Notes under the pieces: generated by a model
Database searches by the model: none
Told to the model about the DNA's origin: nothing
The model's input: only the letters and a program-made list of their open reading frames with translations
Translations under genes and position numbers: made by a program
Part shown: piece after piece, positions 26,701 to 34,203 of the stretch
How positions within the stretch are numbered: the first letter of the stretch is position 1
Layout of the letters: every line of letters starts with the position of its first letter
Assembly (NCBI GenBank): GCA_046269235.1
Contig: JBJZOS010000004.1
Span: 124,001-188,000 of the forward strand
Origin: Soonwooa sp032078105
GTDB lineage: Bacteria > Bacteroidota > Bacteroidia > Flavobacteriales > Weeksellaceae
Direction of reading: 5' to 3'
Length of the DNA: 64,000 nucleotides

Positions 26701-27143
26701 TCACCTGTTGCGAAGTCTGATCTTTTCACCAAATCATCAATCATACCTTGTAAACCAAGTTCGCGACCGTCATCTGGCGAGTAGATTCTGTCCACTCCAT
26801 AATCCATTAAGTCCTTAATTTCTTCAGGCAAAATAACGCCGCCACCGCCACCAAAAATTTTTATTTGCGGTGCGTTTTTCTCTCTCAAAAGATCATAAAT
26901 GTATTTGAAATATTCGTTGTGGCCGCCTTGATACGACGTTAAAGCGATTGCGTTGGCATCTTCTTGGATTGCCGTGTTTACCACTTCCTCCGCAGATTTG
27001 TCGTGTCCTAGGTGGATCACTTCACATCCCGAACCTTGGATCACACGACGCATAATATTAATGGCTGCATCGTGCCCATCGAAAAGCGCCGCCGCAGTTA
27101 CAATTCTAACCTTATGGTTAGGAGTATATTTTTGGTTTTCCAT
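23796..27143 (-). CDS. icmF: Fused isobutyryl-CoA mutase IcmF (B12-binding, GTPase and mutase domains)
   Basis: 1,115 residues from ATG 27143 (MENQKYTPNHK). Order of domains: cobalamin-binding (about 10-145) with the base-off His24 in DGHDAA and the GGGGG loop; MeaI-type G-protein chaperone (about 195-430) with P-loop GTGGAGKS, Lys209; then the TIM-barrel acyl-CoA mutase (about 530-1090) with SVSMTINGPAP. This three-part fusion defines IcmF, which interconverts isobutyryl-CoA and n-butyryl-CoA (some also pivalyl- or isovaleryl-CoA) with adenosylcobalamin. The longer frame starts at 27164, inside the promoter box, so 27143 is the better start. Confidence 0.93.
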   Translation of the reverse strand: MENQKYTPNHKVRIVTAAALFDGHDAAINIMRRVIQGSGCEVIHLGHDKSAEEVVNTAIQEDANAIALTSYQGGHNEYFKYIYDLLREKNAPQIKIFGGGGGVILPEEIKDLMDYGVDRIYSPDDGRELGLQGMIDDLVKRSDFATGEKITAADVEDLKFEDSAKLAQIISAVENFSDEKPELVAAINDKAKDLNIPIVGITGTGGAGKSSLTDELVRRFLRSNPAKKIAIISIDPSKKKTGGALLGDRIRMNSINDPRVFMRSMATRENNVSVSPFVHTALNVLKLAHPDIIILETSGIGQSGSEVSDIADVSMYVMTPEYGASTQLEKIDMLDYADLIALNKSDKRGALDALQAVRKQFQRNHLLWESQLDEMPVYATKASQFNDHGTTELFNRLVKKVNEKFSSTNLQEFLEQEITSDTTIIPGKRVRYLSEIVENNKQYDESVLKQAALARKMYHIDGVKSIISHETLDAEYQKAEKELQQENIDFLKTWDDTKKAFQEEFYSYFVRGKEIKVETSTESLSHLRIPKIALPKYHDWGDLIAWKGQENLPGSFPYTAGIYPFKRTGEDPTRMFAGEGGPERTNRRFHYVSAEMPAKRLSTAFDSVTLYGQDPALPPDIYGKIGNAGVSIATLDDAKKLYSGFDLINALTSVSMTINGPAPMILAFFMNAAIDQNVEKYLEENGLEGNIEAALKTKFDAKGLKRPEYNGELPPSNNGLGLKLLGLTGDEVVPADIYAKIKAETIATVRGTVQADILKEDQAQNTCIFSTEFALRLMGDVQEYFIQHKVRNFYSVSISGYHIAEAGANPISQLAFTLANGFTYVEYYLSRGMDINDFAPNLSFFFSNGIDPEYSVIGRVARRLWAKAMKFKYGADERSQMLKYHIQTSGRSLHAQEIDFNDIRTTLQALYAIYDNCNSLHTNAYDEAITTPTEESVRRAMAIQLIINKELGLAKNENPLQGSFIIEELTDLVEEAVYAEFDRITERGGVLGAMETMYQRSKIQEESMHYEWLKHTGEYPIIGVNTFLGKDGSPTVRPGEVIRSTEEEKQTQIENLHNFQNANDDKSAEALKTLQHAAINQQNLFEVMMDAVKYCSLGQITNALFEVGGKYRRNM

Positions 27144-27161
27144 ATTCAATTTAGTAACCTT

Positions 27162-27192
27162 CAAATATAATGAATTCGACTCATTTATTCAA
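27162..27192 (-). promoter_or_regulatory. Bacteroidota-type promoter of icmF
   Basis: TTG (27192-27190), 20-nt spacer, TATATTTG (27169-27162). Expected transcription start near 27157, 14 nt before the ATG. Confidence 0.75.
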
Positions 27193-27286
27193 AGCATAAA
27201 AATGCGAGAAGATACTGTTAAAGTTGTAAGCTTTCTTTTAAGAATCGATGTTTATTCACTATTTTTATGGCGTAAAAAAATAAATT

Positions 27287-28813
27287 ATGAAAAAAATATT
27301 ACTCTCGGCTTTTTTTGCCGTTAGTTTCAGTATTTCTGTATTTGGGCAAGAGATTACATACTTCGATCAAGATTGGCAGCCCACTAAGAAGGAAAATATG
27401 AGCTACTATCGTGAAGCTTATAAACAAGGTCAAGAAACTTTAATTAAAGATTTTTACAAAAACGGAACCTTACAAATGGAAGGTACGGCTATTGATGCAA
27501 CGCCTGGATCTGAGGTTTATAACGGGAAAGTGACTTGGTATTATCCAGATGGAAAGCCGCAAAGTATCGCTGAATTTAAAAATGGAGATTTTTCGGGTAT
27601 ATCTAAAGATTATGATACCAAAGGTCGTGTGACGCAAGATATTGTCTTTAGTGGAGAAGGTAAAATGACAGGTAAGGTTTATAGTTATAGTGATAAAGAA
27701 TTGGAGACCGAATATAATACTGTGACCGAATATAAAAATGGTGATGTTGTGTATTATCGTGTTTTCTTGAGTGAAGACAATCCAATGGGTTATGAGTCTT
27801 TTTATAAAGATGGTATGGAGACTGAAACAAAATTTTATGGTCCGAAAGCTAAGTTAATTGGTACTCGAAAAATGGATGGCGATTATAAAATAAAAGGTAT
27901 TGATGTATCGTTTGCCTACAGTCCTTTCAGAATTAGCCGTGTTGATCACTATGATAAAAATGGTGAGATAAAATCTTACGAAACCTATTATGTAACTGGC
28001 GAAAAAGCACAAGAATATTCTAAAAAGAATAAAGAAGCCAGTAAGATTACTTTTAATAAAGAAGGAAAACAGATTGCAAAAATTAATTATAAAACTAATC
28101 CTGACTTAAGCTATTTGATGGAGTATTCGGGAGAAGATTATACGTTTGGTTATGATAATGATGCGGTTGAGTCAATTAGCGTTTATGACAATTTTAAAAC
28201 CAAAAGTGTCAAAAATTTTGATGAAGCAGGGAAATTAAAAGATGAAACGGTCTTTGATGCGGACATGATTAAAGAGGTTGTTTATTATAATCCTGACCAA
28301 AGTGTTAAGTCAAAATTAATCTACGTTGATGGAAGTCCTAGCGATGGCGAAATGTATGATAACAATGTGACATCAAAATATGAAAAAGGGATTATGGTGT
28401 ATTCTAAAGCAACTTTTCCAGAGACGGGAAATACAGCTTACGAGTCTAAATACGATCCTGTTTTGAAAACATTTAATACTAATGTTTATGATGAAAACAA
28501 AAATTTAATCTATAGTTATAAGCGTTTTGAAGGTTCTTATAATTTTAGTGGAGAAGTGATGCAATACAAAAAGGGCAAACAGATTTCTAAAGCTACTGTT
28601 AACGAAGGAGTGCTAGTGCATGGCAAATTGAGATATAAAGATTATAATGGTGAAACCGAACAAGAGGTAAAGGATAAGTGGTTGTATACTAGAAAATATA
28701 CCGACAAAGGCTTGATGTTTTCGGAGTCAAAAGAGCTTTTGAAAATCGAAGATGACGAGTATTACCAACCAACTTCTTATATTTACGAAGAATTTTTGTT
28801 AGGTCATAATTAG
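27287..28813 (+). CDS. Exported YwqK/MORN-like repeat protein
   Basis: 508 residues with a signal peptide (MKKILLSAFFAVSFSISVFGQ). The body is built of repeated short beta units of the form Y..G......Y..DGK, for example YKNGTLQMEG, YYPDGKPQSIAEFKNG, FYKDGMETETKFYG and YNPDQSVKSKLIYVDG, as in the toxin-antitoxin YwqK-like and MORN_2 repeat families. The name of those families does not imply a toxin here. Likely a periplasmic or surface protein of unknown role. Its TAG is followed directly by the ATG of the next gene, so the two form an operon. Confidence 0.8.
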   Translation: MKKILLSAFFAVSFSISVFGQEITYFDQDWQPTKKENMSYYREAYKQGQETLIKDFYKNGTLQMEGTAIDATPGSEVYNGKVTWYYPDGKPQSIAEFKNGDFSGISKDYDTKGRVTQDIVFSGEGKMTGKVYSYSDKELETEYNTVTEYKNGDVVYYRVFLSEDNPMGYESFYKDGMETETKFYGPKAKLIGTRKMDGDYKIKGIDVSFAYSPFRISRVDHYDKNGEIKSYETYYVTGEKAQEYSKKNKEASKITFNKEGKQIAKINYKTNPDLSYLMEYSGEDYTFGYDNDAVESISVYDNFKTKSVKNFDEAGKLKDETVFDADMIKEVVYYNPDQSVKSKLIYVDGSPSDGEMYDNNVTSKYEKGIMVYSKATFPETGNTAYESKYDPVLKTFNTNVYDENKNLIYSYKRFEGSYNFSGEVMQYKKGKQISKATVNEGVLVHGKLRYKDYNGETEQEVKDKWLYTRKYTDKGLMFSESKELLKIEDDEYYQPTSYIYEEFLLGHN

Positions 28814-29146
28814 ATGAAGCGAGCACTTATATATTTGGTAGTAGGAACGTTGTTGAGTTTCTTATTTCAGTTTTTTTTATCGGGGACAGGCTTGCCAAAA
28901 GTCGATTTGTATTATGCATTTGCTTTTGGATTGGGTTGGGGGATGGCTTACTATGTTGACCGCCCAGACTGGGAGCTTCCTAAAAAAATGGGATTTTCGA
29001 TAATCGGCGTTGTATTATTGGTCGCGATTGGTTTTGCGTTTTTCAATTTTGAAATTGCGATTCCTTCTATTATTAGATTCTCGACCGTCTTTGTTGCTTA
29101 TTACTTAATTGCAAGTTTCCGAGAAAGCAAGTCATTACGACAATAG
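28814..29146 (+). CDS. Small integral membrane protein
   Basis: 110 residues with four hydrophobic stretches: ALIYLVVGTLLSFLFQFFL, VDLYYAFAFGLGWGMAYYV, GFSIIGVVLLVAIGFAFF and IRFSTVFVAYYLIASF. Family not recognised. It starts on the base after the stop of the repeat-protein gene and ends before a terminator, so it is the second gene of a two-gene operon. Confidence 0.75.
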   Translation: MKRALIYLVVGTLLSFLFQFFLSGTGLPKVDLYYAFAFGLGWGMAYYVDRPDWELPKKMGFSIIGVVLLVAIGFAFFNFEIAIPSIIRFSTVFVAYYLIASFRESKSLRQ

Positions 29147-29175
29147 GATTTAATTTTAATCATATTTAAAAAAAG

Positions 29176-29206
29176 AAAGCGCCTCAAATTATTTTTGAAG
29201 CGCTTT
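29176..29206. terminator. Terminator of the repeat-protein operon
   Basis: 13-bp arms AAAGCGCCTCAAA / TTTGAAGCGCTTT with one mismatch; A-rich before, T-rich after. Confidence 0.8.
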
Positions 29207-29226
29207 TCTATTTATTAAAAATTGAA

Positions 29227-29744
29227 TTAATGCATCATAATAAAACTAACAAGACCAACTGCCATTACTAAAAATGAAAAAGCACAAGCATTTAGTAAAA
29301 ATATAAACCAGCCAATCAATATGCTAATAATGCCATGCGTATTTAAAATTGTTAAGAGTAAGAACGAAAAATAATGCAGGGAAAAAATACCGTTATCCAA
29401 ATACCATCATTTTTTTTTGTTGTGGATCAATAGTTGGGAAAAACGCAAATACGAAAAATGTGAGAAAACTGACAAAGATATACAGCTTAACAGGTGGGAC
29501 GTACATTTGACGTTTGCCTTCCAGATAAGTGTTGGTAAGCTTTCCTGGCTCGCAAAGAAGATTTTTGATCGTCCCCCAGAATTGTCCGTCATAGTGTGTT
29601 AGATCCTCTATAAAGTGGGTGAATAAAAAGGAATGGCTGTCTTGTTTCTGTATTTTCTTAACTGCAATGTGGACAAAATCTTTCTTCGACCTAATGTCCA
29701 CAATTAAGACAATCTTTCTCATGCCTAATTTGTGCGTGACGCAT
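29227..29744 (-). pseudogene. Decayed DUF3667 membrane-protein gene
   Basis: Read from ATG 29744, codons 1-37 give a zinc-ribbon start, CLNCGH with stop TAG (29691-29693), then VEERFCPHCS, stop TAA (29658-29660), then ENTETRQ. This is the known DUF3667 opening CxxC...CxxC. A frameshift follows; the next frame continues LFTHFIEDLTHYDGQFWGTI, KLTNTYLEGKRQ and VPPVKLYIFVSFLTFF, then stops at 29393. A third frame continues with a hydrophobic end (LHYFSFLLLTILNTHGI) to 29227. At least two nonsense codons, two frame changes and probable loss of the middle part make it non-functional. The 905-bp gap before rplM holds only this remnant and the rplM promoter. Confidence 0.8.
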
Positions 29745-29997
29745 AATGTGGTGATGTTTTCAAAGGCATATATGATTTTTCTGTTCAAAGAATGTTTAGA
29801 AAAATTGATGAACGTTATATGAAGTAGCCTGTTTTCGAGAATTTTTATTTCTGTTAAAACCTATTTTGTTCTATTATTATTAGTAATGTTAAATTTTAAA
29901 CTTCAAAAAATGGTGATATTTCATTATTTAAGGCGTTGAATAAGAGAATAATTTTGAGAAATATTGAAAAGGATTTTTTATTCCAAAAATATTACTT

Positions 29998-30005
29998 ACC
30001 TTTGC
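29998..30005 (+). promoter_or_regulatory. -7 box TACCTTTG of the rplM operon
   Basis: Perfect TAnnTTTG. Leader of about 40 nt follows, with a small inverted repeat (ATCGT AA ACGAT at 30035-30046 region) just before the GTG start, a possible site for autogenous control. Confidence 0.5.
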
Positions 30006-30051
30006 ACACCTTTTATAGGGAAAAATTATGTTTAATCGTAAACGATAAATT

Positions 30052-30507
30052 GTGAATACATTAAGTTACAAAACCGTATCGGCAAACAAAGCTACTGCAA
30101 ATAAAGAATGGGTTGTAGTAGACGCTGCTGGGCAACCATTAGGACGTATGGCTTCTAAAGTTGCAAAGATTTTGAGAGGTAAGCACAAAACGAATTACAC
30201 GCCACATGCAGATTGTGGTGATAACGTAATCGTTTTGAATGCAGAGAAAGTAGAACTTTCTGGAAACAAGTGGGATGATAAGACTTATATCTGGCATACA
30301 GGATATCCAGGTGGACAAAAGTCGATGACTGCTGCAGAACTTATGAAAAAAGACAACCTTAAAGTTGTTCAAAAAGCAGTTAAAGGTATGCTTCCAAAAA
30401 ACAGATTGGGTAGCGCTATCCTTAAAAATCTTCATGTATATGAAGGGACTGAGCATAAGCACGAAGCTCAACAGCCAAAAGTAATCAACCTTAACGAATT
30501 TAAATAA
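30052..30507 (+). CDS. rplM: 50S ribosomal protein L13 (uL13)
   Basis: 151 residues. Starts at GTG (MNTLSYKTVSANKA) and has the L13 core WVVVDAAGQPLGRMASKVAKILRGKHK, HTGYPGG and the C-terminal MLPKNRLGSAILKNLHVYEG. First gene of rplM-rpsI-rpsB. A component of the large subunit, important early in assembly. The rpsI gene starts 5 bp after the stop. Confidence 0.97.
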   Translation: MNTLSYKTVSANKATANKEWVVVDAAGQPLGRMASKVAKILRGKHKTNYTPHADCGDNVIVLNAEKVELSGNKWDDKTYIWHTGYPGGQKSMTAAELMKKDNLKVVQKAVKGMLPKNRLGSAILKNLHVYEGTEHKHEAQQPKVINLNEFK

Positions 30508-30512
30508 TAAGT

Positions 30513-30899
30513 ATGTCTACAGTACACAAAATCGGAAGAAGAAAAACTTCTGTAGCTAGAGTATACGTAAAACCAGGTGCTGGTAACATCACTATTAATG
30601 GTAAAGACGTTAAAGAATACTTCGGTACAGATGTTTTAGTATATAAAACAAACCAACCATTTTTATTAACAGAAACTGTAGGTCAGTATGACGTAACAGT
30701 TAATGTTTTCGGTGGTGGTATTACAGGTCAAGCTGAAGCTATCAGATTAGGCGTTTCAAGAGCTCTTTGCGAAATCAACGAAGAATTCAGAGGGATGTTA
30801 AAACCTCATGGTGTTCTTACTAGAGATTCTAGAATGGTTGAAAGAAAGAAACCAGGTCAGAAAAAAGCGAGAAAGAGATTCCAATTCTCAAAACGTTAA
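30513..30899 (+). CDS. rpsI: 30S ribosomal protein S9 (uS9)
   Basis: 128 residues. Contains IGRRKTSVARVYVKPGAGNITING near the N-terminus and the C-terminal DSRMVERKKPGQKKARKRFQFSKR, whose final KR contacts tRNA in the P site. Second gene of the operon. The 186-bp gap to rpsB holds a 7-bp-period repeat array. Confidence 0.97.
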   Translation: MSTVHKIGRRKTSVARVYVKPGAGNITINGKDVKEYFGTDVLVYKTNQPFLLTETVGQYDVTVNVFGGGITGQAEAIRLGVSRALCEINEEFRGMLKPHGVLTRDSRMVERKKPGQKKARKRFQFSKR

Positions 30900-30902
30900 T
30901 TT

Positions 30903-30979
30903 TCAAGATTCAAGATTACAGACACAAGATTCAAGATTTATTGTCTTCATCTTGGTTCTCGGTTCTTGGTTCTATTATC
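30903..30979. repeat. 7-bp-period repeat array, 11 units, between rpsI and rpsB
   Basis: Units in phase: TCAAGAT (x2), TACAGAC, ACAAGAT, TCAAGAT, TTATTGT, CTTCATC, TTGGTTC, TCGGTTC, TTGGTTC, TATTATC. The left units (CAAGAT) are complementary in kind to the right (ATCTTGG), so the whole could fold as a long imperfect hairpin inside the ribosomal-protein mRNA. Confidence 0.65.
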
Positions 30980-31085
30980 TAAAACAAAAAATTGCCCGTT
31001 ACGTTTAGCATCCAAACGCTTCTCCCATCTATAGAAGTTGTTGATTGTTTAAGAAACGGAAAGTAAACTAACAAAAAAAGAAAAC

Positions 31086-31844
31086 ATGGCAAAAGCAAAT
31101 GTAAAAGACCTTCTAGAGGCTGGCGTACACTTCGGTCACATGACTAGAAAGTGGAACCCAAATATGGCTCCATACATTTTTATGGAGAAAAATGGTATTC
31201 ACATCGTAGATTTACATAAAACAGCAGTTAAATTGGATGAAGCTTGTAACGCTTTAGAAAAAATAACTTCTGCAGGTAAAAAAGTTCTTTTCGTAGCGAC
31301 TAAAAAGCAAGCGAAAGAAGTTGTTGCTAAACATGCAGCAGAACTTAACATGCCTTACATTACAGAAAGATGGCCAGGTGGTATGTTGACCAACTTCGTA
31401 ACTATCAGAAAAGCGGTTAAGAAAATGAACGCTATCGATAAAATGAAGAAAGATGGTACTTTCGAAACTTTATCTAAAAAAGAAAGATTACAAGTTGATC
31501 GTCAAAGAGCTAACCTAGAAAAGAACTTAGGTTCTATCTCCGAGATGGTGCGTCTTCCGTCTGCTATCTTCGTAGTAGATATCATGAGAGAACACATCGC
31601 GGTTACAGAAGCTAAAAAATTAGGTATTCCAGTTTTCGGTATCGTTGATACTAACTCTGATCCTAGAAAAGTTGACTTCGTTATCCCAGGAAACGATGAT
31701 GCTTCTAAAGCTATCGATATGGTACTTTCTGTAGTATCAGAATCTATCAAAGAAGGACAATCTCAAAGAAAAGCTGAGAAAGAAAAATCTAAGGAAGAAG
31801 GGGAGAAGGCTACAGCAGAAAAAGATGCTGACTTCGAAGCTTAA
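31086..31844 (+). CDS. rpsB: 30S ribosomal protein S2 (uS2)
   Basis: 252 residues. Family blocks: KDLLEAGVHFGHMTRKWNPNMAPYIF, VLFVATKKQAKEVV, ERWPGGMLTNFVTI, PSAIFVVDIMREHIAVTEA and FGIVDTNSDPRKVDFVIPGNDDA. The C-terminal tail is acidic and Lys/Glu-rich. Normally followed by tsf; here a terminator and an oppositely oriented gene follow, and tsf lies 11 kb away on the other strand. Confidence 0.97.
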   Translation: MAKANVKDLLEAGVHFGHMTRKWNPNMAPYIFMEKNGIHIVDLHKTAVKLDEACNALEKITSAGKKVLFVATKKQAKEVVAKHAAELNMPYITERWPGGMLTNFVTIRKAVKKMNAIDKMKKDGTFETLSKKERLQVDRQRANLEKNLGSISEMVRLPSAIFVVDIMREHIAVTEAKKLGIPVFGIVDTNSDPRKVDFVIPGNDDASKAIDMVLSVVSESIKEGQSQRKAEKEKSKEEGEKATAEKDADFEA

Positions 31845-31869
31845 TCAACAGATTAATTCAAATAAAAAA

Positions 31870-31893
31870 AGGTTCAGAATTTATTCTGAACCT
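31870..31893. terminator. Terminator after rpsB
   Basis: AGGTTCAGAAT / ATTCTGAACCT palindrome with A-run before and T-run after; lies between convergent rpsB and the lipoprotein gene. Confidence 0.85.
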
Positions 31894-31914
31894 TTTTTGT
31901 TTTTTTTATTAAAA

Positions 31915-32535
31915 TTAGCTTTTGTTGGTGCTTTTATTTAATGTAATAATAATGCCTTTAGAAATACTTTTTGAAGATTCGTATGGTGCATCGCAGACAT
32001 TAGATTTCAATCTGTAATCACCTTTTTCAACAACAATGCTTTTGTCAGAATTGGCTGGTATAGCAAGGTTATAAGCTTTAGGGCCGTCAAGGGTTAATAT
32101 CATGTCGCAAATGCTTTTATTCTGAATTAAAACAACTGATGTGCTCTCGTTGGTATTGGGATCTTTAAAGAGCTCATTTAGCACTTGTACAGTATTTTGC
32201 TTTTCATTCGCTTTTGCTTCTTCCATTAGTTTATTAAAAAGTGCACGATCTAGTGTCTTGCTTTTAGGATTAGATGGAAGATTTGTTACTATTGGTCTCG
32301 CCGCCATCGGTACACCTTGTCCACTTTTCATCCACGCAGCATTTTTTAATGCGACCAATTTTCTTTTCAAAAATAGTCGGTATTGATCGTCTTTATGAGC
32401 TGTGCGTAAGTAATTCTCAATTTCTTTGATGTCTGTACTTTGCGTGATGTGGTGCTTCTTGCCAGAGGATGAGTTGGTGGCAGAACTACATGATGCTAAT
32501 AAGGCAATGCCTATAGCACAGAAGATTTTTTTCAT
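31915..32535 (-). CDS. Hypothetical lipoprotein, DUF6759-like (paralog of the 43961-44527 gene)
   Basis: 206 residues. Lipobox LLASC (Cys16), then a helical, charged middle and a C-terminal domain of about 85 residues: VLNELFKDPNT, VVLIQNKSICDMILTL, YNLAIPANSDKSIVVEKGDYRL and SNVCDAPYESSKSIS. The same C-terminal pattern, with both Cys in place, occurs in the protein at 43961-44527. I believe this domain is the one called DUF6759, common in Chryseobacterium; its role is unknown. Stops 3 bp downstream of trmB on the same strand, so probably co-transcribed with it. Confidence 0.75.
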   Translation of the reverse strand: MKKIFCAIGIALLASCSSATNSSSGKKHHITQSTDIKEIENYLRTAHKDDQYRLFLKRKLVALKNAAWMKSGQGVPMAARPIVTNLPSNPKSKTLDRALFNKLMEEAKANEKQNTVQVLNELFKDPNTNESTSVVLIQNKSICDMILTLDGPKAYNLAIPANSDKSIVVEKGDYRLKSNVCDAPYESSKSISKGIIITLNKSTNKS

Positions 32536-32538
32536 AGG

Positions 32539-33216
32539 TTATTTAATTCGAAATCTTATATAGGTTATCGTTTTTCCTTTTGCTGAGAATAATTGCTCGT
32601 AATAGGTCTGTATTTCTCTTAGAAGTGGTGTTCCTGGTTCGTATTCTGGCGCACCATAGATATCATGATGTGCTGTGATAATGTCGTGTCCAGCACCTTG
32701 CAGATAGCCCAAAGTATAGCCATGGAGAAACTCAGAGTCCGTCTTTAAATGTACCGTACCATCTTTTCGCATAATTTTTTTATATCTTGCTAAAAAATCA
32801 GGATGGGTAAGACGATGTTTTGTACGTCTGTATTTTATTTGTGGATCAGGGAAGGTAATCCAAATTTCGTCGACTTCATTTTCTGCAAAGAAGTGTTCAA
32901 TCAATTCGATTTGGGTTCTTAAAAAAGCAACATTATGCATTCCTGATGTGTGAGCTTCTTTTGCTCCAAACCAAAAACGAGCGCCTTTAATGTCAATGCC
33001 GATAAAGTTTTTTTCAGGAAAAGCTTTTGCTAATCCAACACTGTATTCACCTTTTCCGCAGCCGAGTTCTAGGACAATAGGATTATCATTTTTAAAAACA
33101 TCTTTTCTCCAATTCCCTTTTAACGGATAATTGTTAAGTGCTTCCTCACGAGTTGGTTGGAAGACGTTTGGTAATACTTTGTTCTCTTCGAATCTTGCGA
33201 TTTTATTCTTGCCCAT
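32539..33216 (-). CDS. trmB: tRNA (guanosine(46)-N7)-methyltransferase TrmB
   Basis: 225 residues. A class I SAM methyltransferase that makes m7G46 in the tRNA variable loop. SAM-binding motif VLELGCGKGEYSVGLA, then FIGIDIKGARFWFGAKEA, and the TrmB signature IWITFPDPQIKYRRTKHRLTH. The C-terminal part carries LKTDSEFLHGYTLG. All family blocks are present. Adjacent to the lipoprotein gene downstream. Confidence 0.95.
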   Translation of the reverse strand: MGKNKIARFEENKVLPNVFQPTREEALNNYPLKGNWRKDVFKNDNPIVLELGCGKGEYSVGLAKAFPEKNFIGIDIKGARFWFGAKEAHTSGMHNVAFLRTQIELIEHFFAENEVDEIWITFPDPQIKYRRTKHRLTHPDFLARYKKIMRKDGTVHLKTDSEFLHGYTLGYLQGAGHDIITAHHDIYGAPEYEPGTPLLREIQTYYEQLFSAKGKTITYIRFRIK

Positions 33217-33280
33217 TCTTAATATTAGTGTGCAAAAATAATGATTTAATTATTAATTATTGGTTAAAAATTAGGTGAAA

Positions 33281-34072
33281 TTAAGGATTTGCATCCGCCA
33301 TATTAGAATTTCGTAGACGTCTTTGATAAACTGGGAGATAACGTTCGATATAAGGCTTAACCGCTTCGTAATTACCGGCTTCTGTCAAATATGAAATGTT
33401 GTCCGAACTATAGATAAATTGCAAGAAATTCGGGATGAACTCTTTAGGGATTTTTAAACGTATAAAGTAGTCGTCGCCAAAATACTTCTGTATACCATTG
33501 ACGCTTTTTTCCATCTTTTCGTATTCATAAAGACGCTTTTTCTTTTTCGCTTCTCCAGATAGCATATCGTAAAGACTGCTTATGCTAAGGCTGTATCCAC
33601 CATCTCGGAAGCCTAGCAACGACTCTTGAGGCGAGGTGCCATCACCTTTGGGAGCAGGCAGTCCAATAACTTTGCGAAGTTCATAAGACTTGTCTGTACT
33701 TTTGAGACTGGTCACATCTTTTCTCAAATTACCGCTGGCTTTAAAGGCTGATACGACCACTTCTTGTATTTCGTAGTAGGCGATGCTCAACTCAACGAAG
33801 TTTTTACTTAATGCCAATAATTCGTTGGTTAAAGCGATGTCTTTACGATCGGTAATAATTGAGGTGAATCTAATAACGTCTCCACTTTTTGCAGGAATAC
33901 TGAAATTTCCGTTATAATCTGCCAAAACTGTTTTTTGCGTATTAAGATTGGTTACGTAAAATTGATTAAGGAAAAGATTGGAGTGATCTCTCAGATAGAT
34001 TTCTCCATTGTAAGTTTGAGCTTTTAAAGAAAAGCCAATTATCGTGATAAAAAGTAGTAAAAGTTGTTTCAT
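33281..34072 (-). CDS. Exported carboxypeptidase-regulatory-like domain protein
   Basis: 263 residues from ATG 34072 (MKQLLLLFITIIGFSLKAQ), giving a signal peptide; four codons more are open upstream. Residues about 20-105 are a CarboxypepD_reg-like beta-sandwich (NGEIYLRDHSNLFLNQFYVTNLNTQKTVLADYNGNFSI), which is common at the start of Bacteroidota surface proteins. The C-terminal part is helical and charged, with no family recognised. It is likely periplasmic or outer-membrane associated. Lies between trmB and the large T9SS gene on the same strand. Confidence 0.8.
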   Translation of the reverse strand: MKQLLLLFITIIGFSLKAQTYNGEIYLRDHSNLFLNQFYVTNLNTQKTVLADYNGNFSIPAKSGDVIRFTSIITDRKDIALTNELLALSKNFVELSIAYYEIQEVVVSAFKASGNLRKDVTSLKSTDKSYELRKVIGLPAPKGDGTSPQESLLGFRDGGYSLSISSLYDMLSGEAKKKKRLYEYEKMEKSVNGIQKYFGDDYFIRLKIPKEFIPNFLQFIYSSDNISYLTEAGNYEAVKPYIERYLPVYQRRLRNSNMADANP

Positions 34073-34131
34073 TTCGAGAAGCAAAAGTATTGAGAATTTT
34101 CCCTATTTTCTGCGTTTATGATAAATAAAAA

Positions 34132-34159
34132 GGGTTAAAGTTATATTAAACTTTAACCC
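34132..34159. terminator. Terminator of the large T9SS gene
   Basis: Perfect 11-bp stem GGGTTAAAGTT / AACTTTAACCC with a short loop, followed on the minus strand by a T-run. Confidence 0.8.
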
Positions 34160-34203
34160 CGAATTGTTAATTTGTTATAATTAAATTTTTAGTGATAGAT
34201 TTT

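Noticed and set aside
27287..28813. Toxin-antitoxin system (YwqK antitoxin name)
   Set aside because: The repeat family name is historical; the protein is exported and the partner is a four-helix membrane protein with no toxin features.
30035..30051. Riboswitch or named ribosomal-leader RNA before rplM
   Set aside because: Only a 5-bp inverted repeat is visible; too little to assign a known leader class.
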